Assembly: GCF_006715055.1 (NCBI RefSeq)
Contig: NZ_VFMN01000001.1
Span: forward strand, 3,224,001-3,288,000
Length of the DNA stretch: 64,000 bases
Direction of reading: 5' to 3'
Source of the DNA: Lapillicoccus jejuensis
GTDB lineage: Bacteria; Actinomycetota; Actinomycetes; Actinomycetales; Dermatophilaceae
Shown here: one piece after another, positions 7,414-16,557 of the stretch
How positions within the stretch are numbered: the stretch's first letter is position 1
Layout: each line of letters opens with the position of its first letter
Made by a program: the position numbers and the translations under genes
Notes under the pieces: generated by a model
Database searches by the model: none
Told to the model about the DNA's origin: nothing
What the model saw: the letters and a program-made list of their open reading frames with translations, nothing else

Positions 7414-9174
7414 GTGCCCATGCGGATGTCGACCCTGTTCCTGCGCACCCTTCGCGAGGACCCGGCCGACGCGGAGGTCCCGAGCCACCGCCTGCTCGTG
7501 CGCGCGGGCTACATCCGCCGGGTCAGCCCGGGCATCTACACGTGGCTGCCGCTCGGCCTCAAGGTGCTGCGCCGCGTCGAGACGATCGTCCGCGAGGAGA
7601 TGGACGCGATCGGCGCGCAGGAGCTGCTCTTCCCCGCCCTGCTGCCCCGCGAGCCCTACGAGGCGACCGGCCGCTGGACCGAGTACGGCCCGAACATCTT
7701 CCGGCTCAAGGACCGCAAGGACCAGGACTACCTGCTCGGGCCGACGCACGAGGAGCTGTTCACCCTCGCGGTCAAGGACCTCTACTCGTCCTACAAGGAC
7801 CTGCCGGTCACGCTGTACCAGATCCAGACGAAGTACCGCGACGAGGCGCGGCCCCGCGCGGGCGTGCTGCGCGGGCGCGAGTTCGTCATGAAGGACGCCT
7901 ACTCCTTCGACGTCGACGACGCCGGCCTGGCCAAGAGCTACGACGCGCAGCGCGAGGCCTACGTCCGGATCTTCGACCGGCTCGGCTTCCACTACGTCAT
8001 CGTCGAGGCGATGGCCGGGGCGATGGGCGGCTCCAAGAGCGAGGAGTTCCTCGCGACGGCCGAGAACGGCGAGGACACCTACGTGCGCTGCCCGCACTGC
8101 GGGTACGCCGCCAACGTCGAGGCCGTCCGCGTCCCCGTGCCCGACGCGGTCGACGCGTCCGGAGTCCCCGCCGCGCACGTCGAGGACACCCCCGACACCC
8201 CGACCATCGCGTCCCTGGTCGAGCTGCTCGACGCGCGCTTCCCCCGTGACGACCGCCCCTGGGCCGCCGGCGACACCCTCAAGAACGTCATCGTCAAGGT
8301 CACCCAGCCCGACGGCACGAGCGAGGTGCTCGCCATCGGCGTCCCCGGCGACCGCGAGGTCGACGACAAGCGCCTGTCGGCCCAGCTCGAGCCGGCGACG
8401 TACGAGATCTTCGACGACTTCGCCTCGCTGCCCCAGCTGGTCAAGGGCTACATCGGCCCCGGCGCGCTCGGCGCCGACAAGCCCGCCGGCGTGCGCTACC
8501 TGCTCGACCCCCGCGTCGTCGACGGGACCCGCTGGGTCACCGGCGCCGACCAGCCCGGCCACCACGTCGTCGACCTGGTCAAGGGCCGCGACTTCGACGC
8601 CGACGGCACCATCGAGGCCGCCGAGGTCCGGGTCGGCGACGCCTGCCCCAGCTGCGGTCACGGGCTCGAGGCCGCCCGCGGCATCGAGATGGGCCACATC
8701 TTCCAGCTCGGCCGCAAGTACGCCGAGTCGCTCGGCCTCAAGGTCCTCGACGAGAACGGCAAGCTCGTCACGGTGACGATGGGCTCGTACGGCGTCGGGG
8801 TCTCGCGCGCCGTCGCCGCGGTCGCCGAGGGCAACCACGACGAGCTCGGCCTGGTCTGGCCTCGCCAGCTCAGCCCCGCCGACGTCCACGTCGTCGCGAC
8901 GGGCAAGGACGACGCCGTCTTCCTCAAGGCGCAGGAGATCTGCCAGGGCCTGGAGGCCGCCGGCCTCGAGGTCCTGTACGACGACCGCAAGGGCGTCTCC
9001 CCGGGCGTGAAGTTCAAGGACTCCGAGCTCATCGGCGTGCCCACCATCGTCGTCGTGGGACGCGGCCTGGCCGACGGCGAGGTCGAGATCAAGGACCGGC
9101 GCAGCGGCGAGCGGCGCGCGGTGCCCGTCGACGACGCCGTACGGGAGGTCCTGGCGGAGGTCCGCACCGCGTGA
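7414..9174 (+). CDS. proS: Prolyl-tRNA synthetase (bacterial type with editing insertion)
   Basis: Charges tRNA-Pro with proline in the cytosol. The 586-residue length and order match bacterial-type ProRS: class II motif 1 region ([19 protein letters not shown], about residue 37), GPTHEELFT, motif 2 with [20 protein letters not shown] (about 140-160), an insertion of about 180 residues (220-400) corresponding to the cis-editing domain, motif 3 region [16 protein letters not shown] (about 455), and an anticodon-binding C-terminal domain from about 485. Start GTG 7414 has GAGGAG 8 nt upstream; ATG 7420 is an alternative. Its stop overlaps the GTG of the next gene (GTGA). Confidence 0.97.
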   Translation: MPMRMSTLFLRTLREDPADAEVPSHRLLVRAGYIRRVSPGIYTWLPLGLKVLRRVETIVREEMDAIGAQELLFPALLPREPYEATGRWTEYGPNIFRLKDRKDQDYLLGPTHEELFTLAVKDLYSSYKDLPVTLYQIQTKYRDEARPRAGVLRGREFVMKDAYSFDVDDAGLAKSYDAQREAYVRIFDRLGFHYVIVEAMAGAMGGSKSEEFLATAENGEDTYVRCPHCGYAANVEAVRVPVPDAVDASGVPAAHVEDTPDTPTIASLVELLDARFPRDDRPWAAGDTLKNVIVKVTQPDGTSEVLAIGVPGDREVDDKRLSAQLEPATYEIFDDFASLPQLVKGYIGPGALGADKPAGVRYLLDPRVVDGTRWVTGADQPGHHVVDLVKGRDFDADGTIEAAEVRVGDACPSCGHGLEAARGIEMGHIFQLGRKYAESLGLKVLDENGKLVTVTMGSYGVGVSRAVAAVAEGNHDELGLVWPRQLSPADVHVVATGKDDAVFLKAQEICQGLEAAGLEVLYDDRKGVSPGVKFKDSELIGVPTIVVVGRGLADGEVEIKDRRSGERRAVPVDDAVREVLAEVRTA

Positions 9175-9932
9175 CCGCGGACGGTGCCCGTGACGTGCGG
9201 GCCGTCGTCTTCGACTGGGGCGGCACCCTCACGCCCTGGCACACCGTCGACCTGGCCGCGCAGTGGCGCGACTTCGCCGCCGAGTACCACGTCGACGAGC
9301 CGCACCTGCGGGACGACCTCGCGGCGCGGATCGCCGCCGCCGAGGACGCCGGCTGGCGGCGCGGCCGCGGCGACGACCACGCGTCGGCGCGGTTCGAGGA
9401 GATCCTCGCCGAGGCCGGGGTCGTCGCCGACGACCCGCGGGCGGTGGTCGCCGGGGCGGCGTACCGTCGCTTCTGGGAGCCGCACACCTGGACCGACCCG
9501 CAGGTCCGTCCGCTGTGGGAGGCGTTGCGCGACAACGGGATCCGCGTCGGCGTGCTGTCCAACACGATCTGGTCGCGCGACTACCACCGCGGCGTGTTCG
9601 AGCGCGACGGCGTGCTGGACCTGCTCGACGCGGACGTCTACTCCAGCGAGACGCCGTGGGTGAAGCCGCACCCGGAGATCTTCCGGTTCGCGGCGGACCG
9701 GGTCGGGGTCGCGCCGGAGCACTGCGTCTACGTCGGTGACCGCGCGTACGAGGACGTGCACGGCCCGCAGGCGGTCGGCATGCGCGCGATCTGGGTGCCG
9801 CACAGCGACATCCCCGAGGGTCAGCAGGTCGCCGTCGACGCCGTCCCCGACGGCGTCGCCCACGAGCTGCTCGACGTCCTCGACCTCGTCCTGGGGTGGC
9901 GCGCCGACGCCGCCCCGGCGGCGGACCGCTGA
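9171..9932 (+). CDS. HAD-superfamily hydrolase
   Basis: A 253-residue HAD protein. Motif I is FDWGGTL (residues 14-20), where the usual second catalytic Asp (DxD) is Gly; motif II is VLSNTIW, motif III K165 in WVKPHPEIF and motif [10 protein letters not shown] (about 188-195). The helical cap lies at residues 25-110. The DxGGT version of motif I is seen in several HAD subfamilies and may change the reaction or reduce phosphatase activity. The start GTG overlaps the proS stop by 4 nt, so translation is probably coupled. Substrate unknown. Confidence 0.85.
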   Translation: MTADGARDVRAVVFDWGGTLTPWHTVDLAAQWRDFAAEYHVDEPHLRDDLAARIAAAEDAGWRRGRGDDHASARFEEILAEAGVVADDPRAVVAGAAYRRFWEPHTWTDPQVRPLWEALRDNGIRVGVLSNTIWSRDYHRGVFERDGVLDLLDADVYSSETPWVKPHPEIFRFAADRVGVAPEHCVYVGDRAYEDVHGPQAVGMRAIWVPHSDIPEGQQVAVDAVPDGVAHELLDVLDLVLGWRADAAPAADR

Positions 9933-9933
9933 C

Positions 9934-10722
9934 GTGGGGCTCACCGAGCTCACGGCCGGCACCCTCGTCTTCCTCGTCCTCGCGGGGTTCCTCGCCGGCT
10001 GGGTCGACGCGGTCGTGGGCGGGGGCGGGCTGGTCCAGCTGCCGGCGCTGCTGCTCGGGCTGCCCGGCGCCGCGCCCGCGCAGGTCCTCGCGACGAACAA
10101 GCTCGCAGGCGTGATGGGGACGACGACCAGCTCGGTCACCTTCTACCGGCGCATCCGCCCCGACCTGCGCACCGCCCTGCCGATGGCCGCCGTCGCCTAC
10201 GTCGGCGCGGTCGTCGGGGCGCTCATCGGGCTGCACATCCCCAAGAGCGCGTTCAACCCGATCATCCTCGTGTGCCTCGTCCTCGTCGGCGCCTACACGC
10301 TGCTCAAGCCGCAGCTCGGCACGGCCACCGCGCTGCGCTGGGACGGCGTGCGGCACACCGTCGCCGCGATGCTCACCGGCTTCCTCGTCGGGGTGTACGA
10401 CGGCGCGCTCGGCCCGGGCACGGGCAGCTTCCTCGTCTTCGCGCTCGTCGGACTGCTCGGCTACGCGTTCCTCGAGGCGAGCGCCAAGGCCAAGATCGCC
10501 AACGTCGCGACGAACCTCGGCGCGCTGACCGTGTTCGCGCCCGGCGGCCACGTCGTGTGGGGCGTCGGCCTGCTCATGGGGGCGGCGAACCTCGCCGGCG
10601 GCTACCTCGGCGCCCGGACCGCGGTCCGGCTCGGCAGCCGGTTCGTCCGCATCGTCTTCGTCGTCGTCGTGACGGCGTTCGTCGTGCGGCTCTCGCTGCA
10701 GCTGCTCGGCGTCTGGCGCTGA
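9934..10722 (+). CDS. TSUP (TauE/SafE) family membrane permease
   Basis: A 262-residue integral membrane protein with about 8 hydrophobic segments and the two internally related halves of the TauE/SafE (YfcA-like) family. Hallmarks are WVDAVVGGGGLVQLPALLL near residue 22, and ATNKLAGVMGT, and in the second half GVYDGALGPGTGSF and KIANVATNLGALTVF. Members export or import sulfite, sulfoacetate, taurine-derived sulfur compounds or carboxylates; the substrate here is unknown. GTG start 9934 lies 1 nt after the HAD stop, so proS, the HAD gene and this gene look like one transcription unit. Confidence 0.85.
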   Translation: MGLTELTAGTLVFLVLAGFLAGWVDAVVGGGGLVQLPALLLGLPGAAPAQVLATNKLAGVMGTTTSSVTFYRRIRPDLRTALPMAAVAYVGAVVGALIGLHIPKSAFNPIILVCLVLVGAYTLLKPQLGTATALRWDGVRHTVAAMLTGFLVGVYDGALGPGTGSFLVFALVGLLGYAFLEASAKAKIANVATNLGALTVFAPGGHVVWGVGLLMGAANLAGGYLGARTAVRLGSRFVRIVFVVVVTAFVVRLSLQLLGVWR

Positions 10723-11023
10723 GCCGGCCCGTCCCGGACAGCACCGAGCCCGGCCGCCGTCGCGAGGAGCCTTGGCGCGTGGGGGAGCGCGCCTCGTGCG
10801 AGGTGGGGGAGTGCGTCGGGGCTCGTCATCGGGGGGGAGGAGGACGAGCGCGGCGCGGCACGAGGGTGGGTGGGCAGTGGGGGATGCGACGGCAGCCGGG
10901 CTACCGGGGAGGGTATCGGCCCCTCTCCGGGCCGATGACAGAACGTTATCATTTGCCACGCGCCACAAGACAATCGTTGAGCGAACAAATTCGGCTACTG
11001 ATAGATCGCCGAACGGATGATCC
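10723..11023. other. Intergenic region with an AT-richer island
   Basis: No coding frame is convincing. The segment 10934-11005 is markedly lower in GC than its surroundings and contains ACGTTATCATTTG and ACAATCGTTGAGCGAACAAA, the kind of composition seen at promoters elsewhere in this window, although the flanking genes converge here. Function not evident. Confidence 0.3.
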
Positions 11024-11083
11024 CGGGACCAAGGTCCCGACCCGGCGACGGGCACCGCGGACCAAGGTCCGTGGTGCCCGTCG
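11024..11083 (-). terminator. Tandem hairpins downstream of the MarR gene
   Basis: Two stem-loops sit side by side: CGGGACC-AA-GGTCCCG (11024-11039) and a stem of 18 nt per arm at 11046-11083 with an AA centre and one G-T wobble. Both contain the same 12-base core GGACCAAGGTCC. They lie just past the stop of the leftward MarR gene (11116). Confidence 0.6.
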
Positions 11084-11115
11084 GGTGACGTGGGGCCGGG
11101 TGCGGGTCCGGCTGC

Positions 11116-11634
11116 TCAGCGCAGCCGGCGGGGCGACGGCGCCAGCGGCTCGCGGGCCAGCAGACCGTCGGTGACGCCGTCCAGTCGGGCGCCCGACAGC
11201 TCGAGCGCCTCGGCCAGCTGGGTGGCCCGGCGGGCGCCGAGGTCACCGACGGCCTCGTCGAGCAGGCGTACGGCGTCGCGCACCTCATCGGCGCGGTCGC
11301 CGCGCAGGACGAGGATGCGGCGTCGTCGGTCGCCGCCGTCCTCCTGGCGCGCGACGAAGCCCTTGGCCTCGAGGCGGTCGGCGATGCCGGTCACGACGCT
11401 GCTGCGCAGCCCCATCGCGTCGGCGACCTCGCCGATCGTCATGGGCCCGGTGGCGAGCAGGTGGCTCATCAGCTGGGTCTCGGTGACCGAGCAGCCGAGG
11501 TACGCCGACAGGGCGAGGCGGTGGCGCTCGACCTGGAGGGTGAGCTGGCGCAAGGCGACACCGAGCCTCGTGGACGTGGCGTCCTCGTCGGTGGTGCGGT
11601 CCTGCGTGGGGGTGGAGGTGATGCGGGCGGTCAC
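11116..11634 (-). CDS. MarR-family transcriptional regulator
   Basis: A 172-residue winged-helix protein: dimerisation helix about residues 25-50, recognition region MTIGEVADAMGLRSSVVTGI (64-83), DRLEAKGFVARQEDGGDRRRR wing (about 85-105) and a C-terminal dimerisation helix. Start GTG 11632-11634 with CAAGGAC about 10 nt upstream. An operator-like inverted repeat lies 80 nt upstream (11716-11731), consistent with autoregulation. Ends in SPRRLR, similar to the basic Pro-Arg tails of the other MarR proteins in the window. Ligand and targets unknown. Confidence 0.88.
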   Translation of the reverse strand: MTARITSTPTQDRTTDEDATSTRLGVALRQLTLQVERHRLALSAYLGCSVTETQLMSHLLATGPMTIGEVADAMGLRSSVVTGIADRLEAKGFVARQEDGGDRRRRILVLRGDRADEVRDAVRLLDEAVGDLGARRATQLAEALELSGARLDGVTDGLLAREPLAPSPRRLR

Positions 11635-11715
11635 GAAGTGAATGTCCTTGCGAGTGGCTTGTCCCGAGCCACGACCAGTGTGACGGGTGGGGCGTCCCGG
11701 ACGCGAGCCGACGTC

Positions 11716-11731
11716 TGTCGTTATACCGACA
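11716..11731. promoter_or_regulatory. Candidate MarR operator
   Basis: TGTCG-TTATAC-CGACA is a 5-bp inverted repeat around an AT-rich centre. On the minus strand the centre reads GTATAA, a possible -10 element, so bound repressor would block the MarR promoter. It also sits against the TAA stop of the VWA gene (11734-11736), so that gene may share the site as a boundary. Confidence 0.4.
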
Positions 11732-11733
11732 AT

Positions 11734-12963
11734 TTACTGTTCGACGGCCGGGGCGGTGTACCGGGCGGCCCAGGCGCCGACGTCCTGACGGGACAGCGCG
11801 ACCGCGAGCAGGTCCGGGAAGGCGTCCGGGGTGCAGGCGAAGGCGGGCACCCCCAGCTCGGCCAGGTCCCCCGCGAGCTCCCGGTCGAAGGCGGGCGCGC
11901 CGTCGTCGGAGAGGGCGAGCAGGACGACGACCTGGATGCCGTCGTCGAGCATCCGGGTGACCCGGGCCAGCAGCGAGTCGCGCACGCCGCCCTCGTAGAG
12001 GTCCGAGATCAGCACGAACAGGGTGTCGGCGGGGCGGGTGACCAGGCCCTGGCAGTAGGCGACGGCGCGGTCGATGTCGGTGCCGCCGCCGAGCTGGGTG
12101 CCGAAGAGGACGTCGACCGGGTCGGAGAGCCGGTCGGTGAGGTCGACGACCTCGGTGTCGAAGAGCACGAGCGAGGTGCGCACGGCGCGGATCGAGCCGA
12201 TGACGGCGCCGAAGATCGCCGAGTAGACGACCGAGGTGGCCATCGACCCGGACTGGTCGATGGCCAGGACGACGTCGCGCTCGACCGACCGGGCTCGTCG
12301 GCCGTGGCCGACGAGCCGCTCCGGCACGATCGTGCGCTGCTCGGGCAGCCAGTGCCTGAGGTTGGCCCGGATCGTGCGGTCCCAGTCGACGTCGCGCAGC
12401 CGCGGCCGCCGGGCCCGGGTGGAGCGGTCGAGGGCGCCGGTCACCGCGGCGCGGGTGCGGTCGGCGATCCGCTCCTCGACCTGCCGGACCACCTCGGCGA
12501 CGACCTGCCGCGCGGTCTGCCGGGAGGTCTCGGGGATGGCCCGGCCGAGCGCGACGAGGGTCGCGGCCAGGTGCACGTCCGGCTGCAGGGTCTCCAGCAG
12601 CTCCGGCTCGAGCAGCAGCGCGCGCAGCCCCACCCGCTCCACGGCGTCGCGCTGCATCACCTGGACGACCGTCGAGGGGAAGTAGCGGCGGATGTCGCGC
12701 AGCCAGGTCGCGACCGACGGTGCGGACGGCCCCAACCCCGCCGTACGGCGCCCCGCGGCCGCGCCGGCCGCGCCGACCACCCGCCCGGGAGCGCCCGGCC
12801 CGCCCGGCCCGGCCGCACCGCCGTCGCGGTCGTAGAGGGCGGCGAGGGCGCGGTCCATCCGCGCGTCCTCGCCGGAGACGCCGCCCAGCCCGCCCCGGCC
12901 GGCCTCCTCGCCGAGGACGAGGCGCCAGCGCCGCCGGGCCTCCTGGTCGTCGGGCTCAGCCAC
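11734..12963 (-). CDS. VWA-domain protein (CoxE-like), last gene of the SWIM-MoxR-DUF5682-VWA operon
   Basis: A 409-residue protein with an N-terminal ~220-residue helical region rich in Arg/Ala and a C-terminal von Willebrand A domain. The metal-adhesion motif is complete: DQSGS near residue 235, Thr in GGGTDID near 292 and Asp in ISDLYEG near 318. In MoxR/VWA pairs the VWA partner acts as an adaptor for the AAA+ ring. The GTG start 12963 lies 8 nt inside the end of the DUF5682 gene, and the stop is a TAA, rare in this genome. No signal peptide or membrane segment, so cytosolic. Confidence 0.85.
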   Translation of the reverse strand: MAEPDDQEARRRWRLVLGEEAGRGGLGGVSGEDARMDRALAALYDRDGGAAGPGGPGAPGRVVGAAGAAAGRRTAGLGPSAPSVATWLRDIRRYFPSTVVQVMQRDAVERVGLRALLLEPELLETLQPDVHLAATLVALGRAIPETSRQTARQVVAEVVRQVEERIADRTRAAVTGALDRSTRARRPRLRDVDWDRTIRANLRHWLPEQRTIVPERLVGHGRRARSVERDVVLAIDQSGSMATSVVYSAIFGAVIGSIRAVRTSLVLFDTEVVDLTDRLSDPVDVLFGTQLGGGTDIDRAVAYCQGLVTRPADTLFVLISDLYEGGVRDSLLARVTRMLDDGIQVVVLLALSDDGAPAFDRELAGDLAELGVPAFACTPDAFPDLLAVALSRQDVGAWAARYTAPAVEQ

Positions 12964-15364
12964 GCTCCACCCCCAGCAGCCGCGCGACGGCGGCGACGAC
13001 CGGCTCGGCGCGGGCCCGGTCGGCCGGGCCCCACTCCACGTCGGCCCCGGCACCCCCGCCGCCGAGCCGACCACCGGACGACGCCCCCGACGCCGCACCC
13101 GGGCCGCCCGCCCCGGCCCGCACGAGCCGGGCGAGCAGCGTGCCGAGCGCCCGCTTGTCGGTCGCGGCGAAGGTGCCGAAGGTCCGCCGCAGCAGCGGCA
13201 GCACCGTCGTGAACTCGTCCTCGACCAGCCGGCGCAGCCACCCGTCGAGGACCGTGACCAGCCCGTCGTCGTGGACGAGCACGGTGCCGGTCCCGGCCAG
13301 CAGCCCGTCGACCCAGGCCGCCTTGTCGGCCGGGGTGGTGCCGACCGACAGCGCCTGCGAGAGGCGACGGGCCACGGTGTCGTCGTCGAGCAGCCGGGCG
13401 TCGTGCAGCAGCCGGACCAGCCGCCCGGCGAGCAGGCCGTGCAGGTCCTCGCGGCGGGCCAGCTCCGTGAGCGAGGCCAGCCAGCGCTCGCGGCTGGTCG
13501 CCGGCATGAGGGTCGTGGCCCGGTCGACCTCGTCGAGCCGCTGGCGCAGCGCCGCGGCCGCGTCGTCACCGAGCCCGGTCACGGCGGCGGGCAGGCCGGC
13601 GCGCACCCGGGCCAGCAGCGACTCGGTGACCTCGGCGAGCGCGGACGCGTCGGTGCCGCGGACGTCGCCGTACCGGACCGCGCGGGCGAGCGCGGGCAGC
13701 GCCTCCATGAGGTGCTCGACGTCGCTGTCGAGGGCGGCCCGGTCGCGCAGGGCGTCGAGGACGCCGGGCACCGCGGCGGGCAGGTCGGCCAGCAGGCACC
13801 GGTCGAGGACGCCGGCGATGCCGGCGAGCGGGGTGCCCGGGTCGAGCGCGAGGTCGCTCGCGCGGGCCGTGGCGGCCACCTCGACGGTGGTGCCCCACGG
13901 ACTGGCGACGGCGAGCGCGACGGACAGCACGGGGTCCCACTCGAGCGTCCACGCCTCCTTGAACGTCCCCGTCCCGTCGACCGGCTGCGGTGCGCCCCAG
14001 GGCACCTCGAGCAGCAGCAACCGGTGCAGCAGGTGCGAGCGGGCCCGGTCGGTGTCCTTGCGCAGGTCGAGGACGAGGTCGCGCGGGGCGGGCTCGAGGG
14101 CGAGCCGCAGCCGGCGCGCCGTCGCGCGCAGGTCGGCGTCCAGCGGGGTGCTCGGGGCCTCGTCGGGCACGACGCCGAGCCGCTCGCCGACGACGACCTC
14201 GCGGGTGACGAGCTCGACGAGCGTCTCGTCGCCCTGGCAGAGGACGGCGCGGGTGGCGTCGGTGACCTCGCCGAGGCCCGCGAGCGGGCGGCCGCGCATC
14301 GTCGCGACCGTCTCGGCCAGCCGGACCGCCTCGATGACGTGCGCCGAGGAGATGGGCAGGTCGCGCTCGCGCAGCCGGGCCGACACCCGCGCCAGCCACC
14401 GGGTGACGACCCGGTCGTCGGGGCAGGTGAAGAGGTGGTGGTACCACCCCGGTGACTCGACGCCGGCGCCGTACCCGGAGGCGAAGGCCAGCCGCGAGTG
14501 CGTCCACGGCACCCAGGTCAGCGCCGTGCGCACCTTCGGCATCCCGCGCAGCACGGCGGCGTCGCGCGTCGCCGGCGGCAGGACCCCGGTCAGGGCGGGC
14601 GCGTGCCAGGCCCCGCACACGACGACGACGCGGCGCGCCCCGGCCTTGCGGACCGCGCGCAGCACCTGGCGCATGTGCGCCTCGCGCCGCTCCTCGTGCT
14701 GCCGCGCCGCGCCCGTACGACGCCGCGCCGCCCCGCCCGCGCCGTCCCCGCCGTGCGCGCCCCCGTCGTCGTCCTCGCGCAGGACCGCCATCGCCTCGGT
14801 GATCGCCTCGAACCCGCCGCCCTTGCCGCGGTGCTCGACGACGTCGTCCCACCAGCGCTCGGCGTCGTCGTACCCGGCGGCGCGGGCGAGCAGGGCGATC
14901 GGGTCGGTGCGTTCGAGGACGACGTCGAGCGCGGCGCCGCGGACGGACGCTCCCGACATCACGTCCTCGGCACCAGGTGCCGACGAACCCTCTTCCCCGT
15001 CACCCTCTGCCGCAAGGTCCTCCTCGACCCGCCGGCGGTGGGCGAGGACCGCCGTGGAGGGCAGGTCCATGAACCGTACCGTGACGCCGCGCGAGACCGC
15101 CCAGGTGAGGGCCTGCCACTCGGGCGAGAAGACCGCGAACGGCCAGAACGAGGACCGGTCGGCGTCGCCGACCACGTGCGCGAGCAGCGCGACCGGAGGC
15201 TGCATCCCGGCGTGGGTCACCCACGGCAGCAACGGGTCCGCGTCGGCGGGGCCCTCGACGAGGACGGCGTCCGGCTGCACCCGCTCGAGCTCGGCGAGGA
15301 CGGCGCGCGCCGACCCGGGGCCGTGGTGCCGGACCCCCAGGACCCAGGTGCCCTCGTCGGTCAC
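12956..15364 (-). CDS. DUF5682-family protein
   Basis: An 802-residue protein of the DUF5682 family. Near the start it shows GVRHHGPGS (His13-His14) and VLVEGP (Glu37), and near residue 248 VVVVCGAWHAPAL; this H...E...GxWH arrangement recalls the EreA/ChaN/TraB-like fold, in which such residues line a metal or hydrolytic site (inference). A Gly/Asp-rich loop occupies about residues 185-215. The C-terminal 450 residues are mostly helical. GTG 15362-15364 overlaps the MoxR stop (GTGA), and the end overlaps the VWA start by 8 nt, so the three gene products are probably made in fixed ratio. Biochemical function is not known. Confidence 0.75.
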   Translation of the reverse strand: MTDEGTWVLGVRHHGPGSARAVLAELERVQPDAVLVEGPADADPLLPWVTHAGMQPPVALLAHVVGDADRSSFWPFAVFSPEWQALTWAVSRGVTVRFMDLPSTAVLAHRRRVEEDLAAEGDGEEGSSAPGAEDVMSGASVRGAALDVVLERTDPIALLARAAGYDDAERWWDDVVEHRGKGGGFEAITEAMAVLREDDDGGAHGGDGAGGAARRRTGAARQHEERREAHMRQVLRAVRKAGARRVVVVCGAWHAPALTGVLPPATRDAAVLRGMPKVRTALTWVPWTHSRLAFASGYGAGVESPGWYHHLFTCPDDRVVTRWLARVSARLRERDLPISSAHVIEAVRLAETVATMRGRPLAGLGEVTDATRAVLCQGDETLVELVTREVVVGERLGVVPDEAPSTPLDADLRATARRLRLALEPAPRDLVLDLRKDTDRARSHLLHRLLLLEVPWGAPQPVDGTGTFKEAWTLEWDPVLSVALAVASPWGTTVEVAATARASDLALDPGTPLAGIAGVLDRCLLADLPAAVPGVLDALRDRAALDSDVEHLMEALPALARAVRYGDVRGTDASALAEVTESLLARVRAGLPAAVTGLGDDAAAALRQRLDEVDRATTLMPATSRERWLASLTELARREDLHGLLAGRLVRLLHDARLLDDDTVARRLSQALSVGTTPADKAAWVDGLLAGTGTVLVHDDGLVTVLDGWLRRLVEDEFTTVLPLLRRTFGTFAATDKRALGTLLARLVRAGAGGPGAASGASSGGRLGGGGAGADVEWGPADRARAEPVVAAVARLLGVERG

Positions 15365-16557
15365 CCGCTCACCTCGCGGCAGGCCCGGTAGAAGTCGCCC
15401 CAGCCCTCGCGCTCGCGCACGACGGCCTCGAGGTACTCGGTCCACACGGTCGCGTCGGCCGTCGGGTCCTTGACGACGGCGCCGAGGATCCCGCCCGCGA
15501 CGTCGGCGGCCCGCAGCTCGCCGTCGCCGAAGTGGCCGGCGAGCGCCAGACCGCCCATGACGACCGAGATCGCCTCGGCCGTCGACAGCGTCCCCGACGG
15601 CGACTTCAGCCGGGTGCGGCCGTCGGCCGTCACGCCGGAGCGCAGCTCGCGGAACACCTGGACGACGCGGCGGATCTCCTCCGACGCCGCCGGGACCGGC
15701 GGGAGCTCGAGCGCCCGGCCGAGCTCGGCGACCCGGCGGGCGACGATGGCCACCTCCTCGTCCTCGCCGGCCGGCAGCGGCAGGACGACGGTGTTGAACC
15801 GACGGCGCAGCGCCGAGCTGAGGTCGTTGACGCCGCGGTCGCGGTCGTTGGCGGTGGCGATGACGGTGAACCCCTTGGCCGCCTGCACCTCGGTGCCGAG
15901 CTCGGGCACCGGCAGGGTCTTCTCCGACAGCACGGTGATGAGGGCGTCCTGCACGTCGGACGGGATGCGGGTCAGCTCCTCGATCCGCGCCACCCGCCCC
16001 TCGCGCATCGCCGTGATGACCGGCGACGGCACGAGCGCCGCGGGGGAGGGGCCCTCGGCGATGAGCCGGGCGTAGTTCCAGCCGTAGCGGATCGCCTCCT
16101 CGCCGGTGCCCGAGGTGCCCTGCACGAGCAGGGTCGAGTCGCCGCTCACCGCGGCGGCCAGGTGCTCGGACACCCACGTCTTCGCGGTGCCGGGTACCCC
16201 GAGCAGCAGCAGCGCCCGGTCGGTCGCCAGGGTCGCGACGGCCACCTCGACGAGCCGGCGCGGACCGACGTACTTGGGTGTGACGACGGTGCCGTCCTCG
16301 AGGGTCCCGCCGAGCAGGTAGGTCACGACGGCCTGCGGCGACATCCGCCACGACGGCGGCCGGGCGGCCGTGTCCGTCGCGACCAGGGCGGCGAGCTCGC
16401 CCGCGTAGAGCTGCTCGGCGTGCGGGCGCAGCAGCTCGCCGCCCGGGGCGGGCTGCGTGACGTCCTCGCCGACCCCGATCGTCGTGCTCCCGCCCCTCGT
16501 CGTGCCGTCCGTCGCGCTCACGCGGTCACCCTGCCTCTCCTCGTCGGTCCCCGTCAT
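15361..16557 (-). CDS. MoxR-type AAA+ ATPase
   Basis: A 398-residue AAA+ protein. Walker A is GVPGTAKT (about residue 121); the region where MoxR proteins have hhhDE reads VARIEELTR (about 194), so the usual Asp is Glu; sensor 1 lies in IATANDRDRG and the arginine cluster in LRRRFN. The C-terminal lid domain ends at SG. The N-terminal 60 residues are low-complexity and precede the AAA core; GTG at the VSATDG codons is an alternative start. The ATG overlaps the SWIM gene stop (ATGA). MoxR proteins are thought to act as chaperone-like remodelers with VWA partners; here a VWA gene closes the operon. Confidence 0.85.
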   Translation of the reverse strand: MTGTDEERQGDRVSATDGTTRGGSTTIGVGEDVTQPAPGGELLRPHAEQLYAGELAALVATDTAARPPSWRMSPQAVVTYLLGGTLEDGTVVTPKYVGPRRLVEVAVATLATDRALLLLGVPGTAKTWVSEHLAAAVSGDSTLLVQGTSGTGEEAIRYGWNYARLIAEGPSPAALVPSPVITAMREGRVARIEELTRIPSDVQDALITVLSEKTLPVPELGTEVQAAKGFTVIATANDRDRGVNDLSSALRRRFNTVVLPLPAGEDEEVAIVARRVAELGRALELPPVPAASEEIRRVVQVFRELRSGVTADGRTRLKSPSGTLSTAEAISVVMGGLALAGHFGDGELRAADVAGGILGAVVKDPTADATVWTEYLEAVVREREGWGDFYRACREVSG

